A DNA stretch of 64,000 nt from Chlorella sp. KRBP (Eukaryota > Chlorophyta > Trebouxiophyceae > Chlorellales > Chlorellaceae): contig QAXK01001881.1 in NCBI GenBank assembly GCA_004335735.1, positions 1 to 64,000 on the forward strand, in the 5' to 3' direction. Position 1 is the stretch's first letter; each line of letters starts with the position of its first letter. Under the pieces are notes generated by a model. It was not told where the DNA came from, did no database searches, and saw nothing but the letters and a program-made list of their open reading frames with translations. A program made the position numbers and the translations under genes. Positions 61,236 through 64,000 of this stretch are shown piece by piece.

Positions 61236-61692
61236 GCTCTCGGCCCCTCTCCTGTGGACGAAACGGTGGACTCAGGTGTGAACAACCTGTGGATGACTGC
61301 CATTTCGTGTGCACAAGATGTGGACGAACTACAGCGGTGTAACCACTAGATGTTGTGCTCATCGTGCCATCCGTGTGACCCAGGACGCAAGAAGGGGTGG
61401 GAAAAGATCGTCCGTTCGGCTGTTTGCGCAGGTCAGAGGGGGTGCGGGTGGGTCGTGGACGGGGCGGCTCGGCGTGTCGGAACACCACCCGTGGGACTCG
61501 TGTGACGGGTGAGGCACCAGATCTGGGGGTCGGGGCACCCGTGGGCCACTCCACATCTGGTGGTCGGCGCCGCGGGCACCCCTCGCACCTCGGCCGTCCG
61601 GACCGATGCCTCCCGAATCGGCGGTGCGGGACGGCGGCGCAGGGCATCCTGACCGGCGTCGCGCGGGGTGCGCGGCAGGAGGAGGAGACGCG
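61236..61692. other. Long intergenic region upstream of nrdR
   Basis: No credible gene. The nrdR-proximal 130 bp are A/T-richer and carry the NrdR boxes. Further on, two imperfect copies of an ATCTGGnGGTCGG unit occur near 61520 and 61554 inside GC-rich sequence, purpose unknown. The last bases hold the ribosome site of the gene at 61693 (AGGAGGAGGAG). No cobalamin riboswitch was seen. Confidence 0.6.
61312..61357 (-). promoter_or_regulatory. Pair of NrdR boxes upstream of nrdR-nrdJ
   Basis: On the minus strand CACAACATCTAGTG (61344-61357) matches the NrdR consensus CACWATATATWGTG at 12 of 14 positions. A degenerate second copy lies at 61312-61325, 32 bp away, the spacing typical of paired boxes on one face of the helix. 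Confidence 0.65.
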
Positions 61693-62502
61693 ATGCCGCC
61701 GAGCACGACCCGGACGGACGCGCCGTCGACCCCCGGCCTCCTCGAGGACCCCACCGGCGGGGCCCGCGAGCTCGCCGGCGCCCTGCACGACCGGCTCTGG
61801 CAGGCCTTCGACGGCGCCAGCTTCCGCTCCCGGCGGCTGCGTGAGGCGGCCGGCGGCCCCGACTCCTTCGTCGTGCGCGCGGCCCGCCCGTCGGGCTGGG
61901 CCACGGTGGTCGGGATGCTCTGCGTCGCGTGGTCGCTCGTGGCCCAGGGGCTGGCGATGGCGCGGCTGGCGTCCGAGGGCAGCGTGGACCTGCTGGCGGG
62001 CCGGCTCCCGGTGCTCATCGCCGTCGGCGCGTTCACCCTCGACGTGCTCGTGCGCCTCGGCGGCGAGCCGCTCGTCGCCGTCGGCCGTGCCGGGGTGGCC
62101 ATCGGCGTCCCCCTGCTGCCGACGCCGGCGCCCGGGGGCCCGCCACGTCGGATCGTCCTGGGGGCGTCGCGGACGCAGCCCGACGTCGACCTCGTGCCGT
62201 GGACGGACGTCGCCGCGCTCGTCCAGCTGCGCGGGATCCACCGCACGATGCCCGACCTCGCCGAGCTCGGCGTCCGGCTGCGGCGCCCGCTGCCGGCGCC
62301 GTGGCCGCGCCCCTCCGTCGGCGGGTCGATCGCGCCGGACGCGGAGCAGCTGGGCCTCGGCACCTCTCACCTGACACGGCCGGTCGCCGTGCTCACGGGG
62401 CGCCGGCTGGCCGCCCTGGTCGACGCGGTGGCGCGGCACTCCCCCGGCACGGTGGTCGAGGACCTCCCGGTGCGCGAGGCGGTCCGGCTCGCCCGGAGGT
62501 GA
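61693..62502 (+). CDS. Hypothetical membrane protein
   Basis: 269 residues. ATG after a strong AGGAGGAGGAG site. Soluble N-terminus (EDPTGGARELAGALHDRLWQ), two hydrophobic helices (WATVVGMLCVAWSLVAQGLA, LLAGRLPVLIAVGAFTLDVL), then a mostly soluble C-terminal half with TDVAALVQLRGIHRTMPDLA and GRRLAALVDAVARHSPGTVV. No motif recognised. Monocistronic; convergent with the small gene that follows. Confidence 0.7.
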   Translation: MPPSTTRTDAPSTPGLLEDPTGGARELAGALHDRLWQAFDGASFRSRRLREAAGGPDSFVVRAARPSGWATVVGMLCVAWSLVAQGLAMARLASEGSVDLLAGRLPVLIAVGAFTLDVLVRLGGEPLVAVGRAGVAIGVPLLPTPAPGGPPRRIVLGASRTQPDVDLVPWTDVAALVQLRGIHRTMPDLAELGVRLRRPLPAPWPRPSVGGSIAPDAEQLGLGTSHLTRPVAVLTGRRLAALVDAVARHSPGTVVEDLPVREAVRLARR

Positions 62503-62511
62503 CCTGCCGGG

Positions 62512-62697
62512 TCACTCCCCGGGACAGGCGTTCTGGTGGACGAGGGCCGCGGTGAGCATCCAGTGCCAGTCGGTGGTGCCCGACCCGCCACGGGCCCCGG
62601 CGCCGCAGCCGCACTCCCAGTGCCACCGGCCGAGCGCGTCGCACGTGACGGCCGGGTGGTGGGTGCGGCGGGCGGTCCGCCGTCGGATGGTCCTCAT
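62512..62697 (-). CDS. Small Cys/His-containing hypothetical protein
   Basis: 61 residues from the inner ATG; a longer form starts at 62781. A basic N-terminus (MRTIRRRTARRTHHPAVTC) precedes WHWECGCGAGARGG and a C-terminal NACPGE, giving four Cys and several His that could bind zinc. Low confidence that it is expressed. Confidence 0.4.
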   Translation of the reverse strand: MRTIRRRTARRTHHPAVTCDALGRWHWECGCGAGARGGSGTTDWHWMLTAALVHQNACPGE

Positions 62698-62939
62698 GGG
62701 CGCAAAGAGGCCGTGACGACGCCGCTGATACCGAAGGTCCTGCACCAGATGGACGTCGTGAGCGCTTCCAGCACCGTTCATCAGGCGTGGAACAGCGAGG
62801 GTGGCGCATCGTCCGTTCGGCCATACGAGGTCGTCCGATCACCCCCACCTACGGAATCAGTAGTGTCTTTACCAACTCTTGGTGTCACCGTTAACTTGTC
62901 AAACCGAGGCAGGGGAAACGCTTCTGGGAGGACAGCGTC
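62698..62939. other. Divergent intergenic region, low GC
   Basis: 242 bp with a clear drop in GC around 62820-62900, likely holding the promoter of the small gene at 62940 (TTGTCA near 62896 and GGGAGGA ribosome site). No gene or structured RNA recognised. Confidence 0.4.
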
Positions 62940-63119
62940 ATGGGGCACCACCTCGAAGGCCCGCTGGGCCGCTACACCATCAGCTCGGCACCGTCGCGTC
63001 ACGAGGACGCGGACGCGCCGTCGCCGTTCATCGACCTGATCCGCGTCGGCGTGAGCGCCCTCGCGCGCCGGCCGCACGGCCACCAGGCCGCCGACGGCCG
63101 CGCCCGCCACCACGGCTGA
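62940..63119 (+). CDS. Small His-rich hypothetical protein
   Basis: 59 residues: begins MGHHLEGPLGRYTISSAPS, has a single short helix (FIDLIRVGVSALARRP) and ends in a His-rich tail. ATG 7 nt after GGGAGGAC. The good ribosome site and low-GC promoter region argue that it is real; no family recognised. Confidence 0.55.
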   Translation: MGHHLEGPLGRYTISSAPSRHEDADAPSPFIDLIRVGVSALARRPHGHQAADGRARHHG

Positions 63120-63143
63120 GGCAGGCCGCTCGCGCCCGACCGC

Positions 63144-63995
63144 TCAGGCGTCGGGGTGCAGGAGCCGAGCCAGCTCCTCCACCCCGTCGACGAGCCGGGG
63201 CCCGGGCCGGGCCCACTCGCCGTCCGCGTCGACGGCGTGCACGACCACGTTCGTGGGCAGCAGCCCCTGGGTGACGAGCGCGTCGGCCTGGTGCTGCGCT
63301 CCCTCGCGGTCGTAGCCGCACGGCGCGACGACCACCACCTCCGGCCTCGCCGCCGCCACCTCGTCCCACGTGACGCGGTGCGAGCGGGCGCCCACCGTGC
63401 CGAGCACCGGGTCTCCCCCGGCCAGCGTCACGAGCTCGGGCACCCAGTGGCCCGGCGCGTACGGCGGGTCGGTCCACTCCAGGACGACGACCCGCGGGCG
63501 AGGACGACCCGCCACCCGCCCCGTCACGGCGGCCAGCCGGCGGCGCAGCGCACCCACCAGCTCGTCCGCTTCGCGGGCCCGGCCGACCGACGCGCCGATG
63601 GTGCCGACCGAGGCCAGGACCTCCTCGAGGGTGTGCGGGTCGACCGTGACGACCTCGGCGGTGCAGCCGAGGTGGCGCAGCGCGTCGTCGACGCTCGAGA
63701 CGTCGAGGGCGCAGACCGCGCAGAGGTCCTGGGTGACGACGAGGTCGGCGTCCAGGGCCCCGAGCGCACCGGCGTCGAGGCGGTAGAGGTCCTCTGCCCG
63801 GGCGACGGCCGCCGCCACCGCGTCGTCGATCTCGCGGGGCGAGAGGCCCTCCGGCAGGGTCGTGTTCGACACGATCGAGCGGGTGCGGGCCTCGGGCGGG
63901 TGGTCGCACTCGAAGGTGACGCCGACGACGTCATCGCCCGCACCGACGGCGAAGAGGATCTCCGTGGCGGACGGGACGAGGCTGACGACGCGCAC
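63144..63995 (-). CDS. Cobalamin-binding periplasmic-type protein (BtuF-like)
   Basis: 283 residues. BtuF/FecB-type fold: VVSLVPSATEILFAVGAGDD, VVGVTFECDHPPEA, ADLVVTQDLCAVCALDVSSV, and the C-terminal GVEELARLLHPD. The conserved DLCAVCA motif marks the actinobacterial cobalamin-binding group. No signal peptide is evident from the GTG start, so it may be cytosolic or the start may lie beyond the window end. Its presence near B12-dependent nrdJ fits corrinoid use, though the genes are not in one operon. Confidence 0.88.
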   Translation of the reverse strand: MRVVSLVPSATEILFAVGAGDDVVGVTFECDHPPEARTRSIVSNTTLPEGLSPREIDDAVAAAVARAEDLYRLDAGALGALDADLVVTQDLCAVCALDVSSVDDALRHLGCTAEVVTVDPHTLEEVLASVGTIGASVGRAREADELVGALRRRLAAVTGRVAGRPRPRVVVLEWTDPPYAPGHWVPELVTLAGGDPVLGTVGARSHRVTWDEVAAARPEVVVVAPCGYDREGAQHQADALVTQGLLPTNVVVHAVDADGEWARPGPRLVDGVEELARLLHPDA

Positions 63996-64000
63996 GGGCC

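Noticed and set aside
61236..61400. Cobalamin riboswitch expected upstream of B12-dependent nrdJ
   Set aside because: No B12-box-like core or long structured leader is visible; only NrdR boxes were found.
61510..61580. Pair of ATCTGGnGGTCGG direct repeats as an iteron or CRISPR remnant
   Set aside because: Only two imperfect copies in GC-rich sequence with unequal context; no array and no associated gene.

Overview
High-GC Gram-positive DNA, almost certainly an actinobacterium of the Micrococcales (Intrasporangiaceae-like). The support is composition and gene content: a DUF222/13E12 HNH protein, a DUF2510/DUF4352 protein, adenosylcobalamin-dependent NrdJ with NrdR, a pair of WYL regulators, a SAM-IV type riboswitch, and several GTG starts six bases after a TANNNT -10 element, as in leaderless actinobacterial mRNAs. 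No tRNA, rRNA, integrase, transposase or CRISPR array was recognised.

Layout. (1) 1-18.1 kb is ordinary chromosome: two NmrA-type reductases, a secreted protein, an aldo/keto reductase, a SulP transporter with STAS domain, a NERD protein, a DUF4352 protein, the DUF222-HNH protein, an ECF sigma factor with a coupled membrane protein, a metzincin protease, a LacI regulator, a secreted beta-helix protein with a LacI-type operator, and a YibE/F membrane protein. (2) 18.2-57.6 kb is accessory DNA dominated by nucleases, helicases and NAD/ADP-ribose enzymes and reads as a large defence island. (3) 57.7-64 kb returns to core genes: nrdJ and nrdR with NrdR boxes, small hypothetical genes, and a BtuF-like cobalamin-binding protein.

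Inside the island: a SAM-IV riboswitch leads six tightly overlapping small genes, including a cyclic-phosphate receiver (cREC) protein and two tandem paralogues. Next come a NERD-UvrD helicase with small partners, a macro-like/SIR2 fusion divergent from a TY-Chap/YbjN-like protein, MazG and DUF429 genes followed by two WYL regulators (one frameshifted), a Schlafen-type helicase with a nuclease-like N-terminus, an EVE-HNH nuclease and a HelD-like ATPase.

The centrepiece is a six-gene minus-strand operon, 50256 down to 36644: DUF1156 methyltransferase, HEPN-DUF499 ATPase, MORC-like GHKL ATPase, PD-(D/E)XK nuclease, Z1 helicase and an unrecognised coiled-coil protein. The first five genes overlap or lie 1 nt apart. 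Just upstream are vsr and, divergently, a C5-cytosine methyltransferase, a DUF262-HNH (GmrSD-like) protein and a translationally coupled lipase-like membrane protein. The operon combines the DUF1156/DUF499 module with the MORC/Z1/nuclease restriction module, and is the best candidate here for an undescribed composite restriction system.
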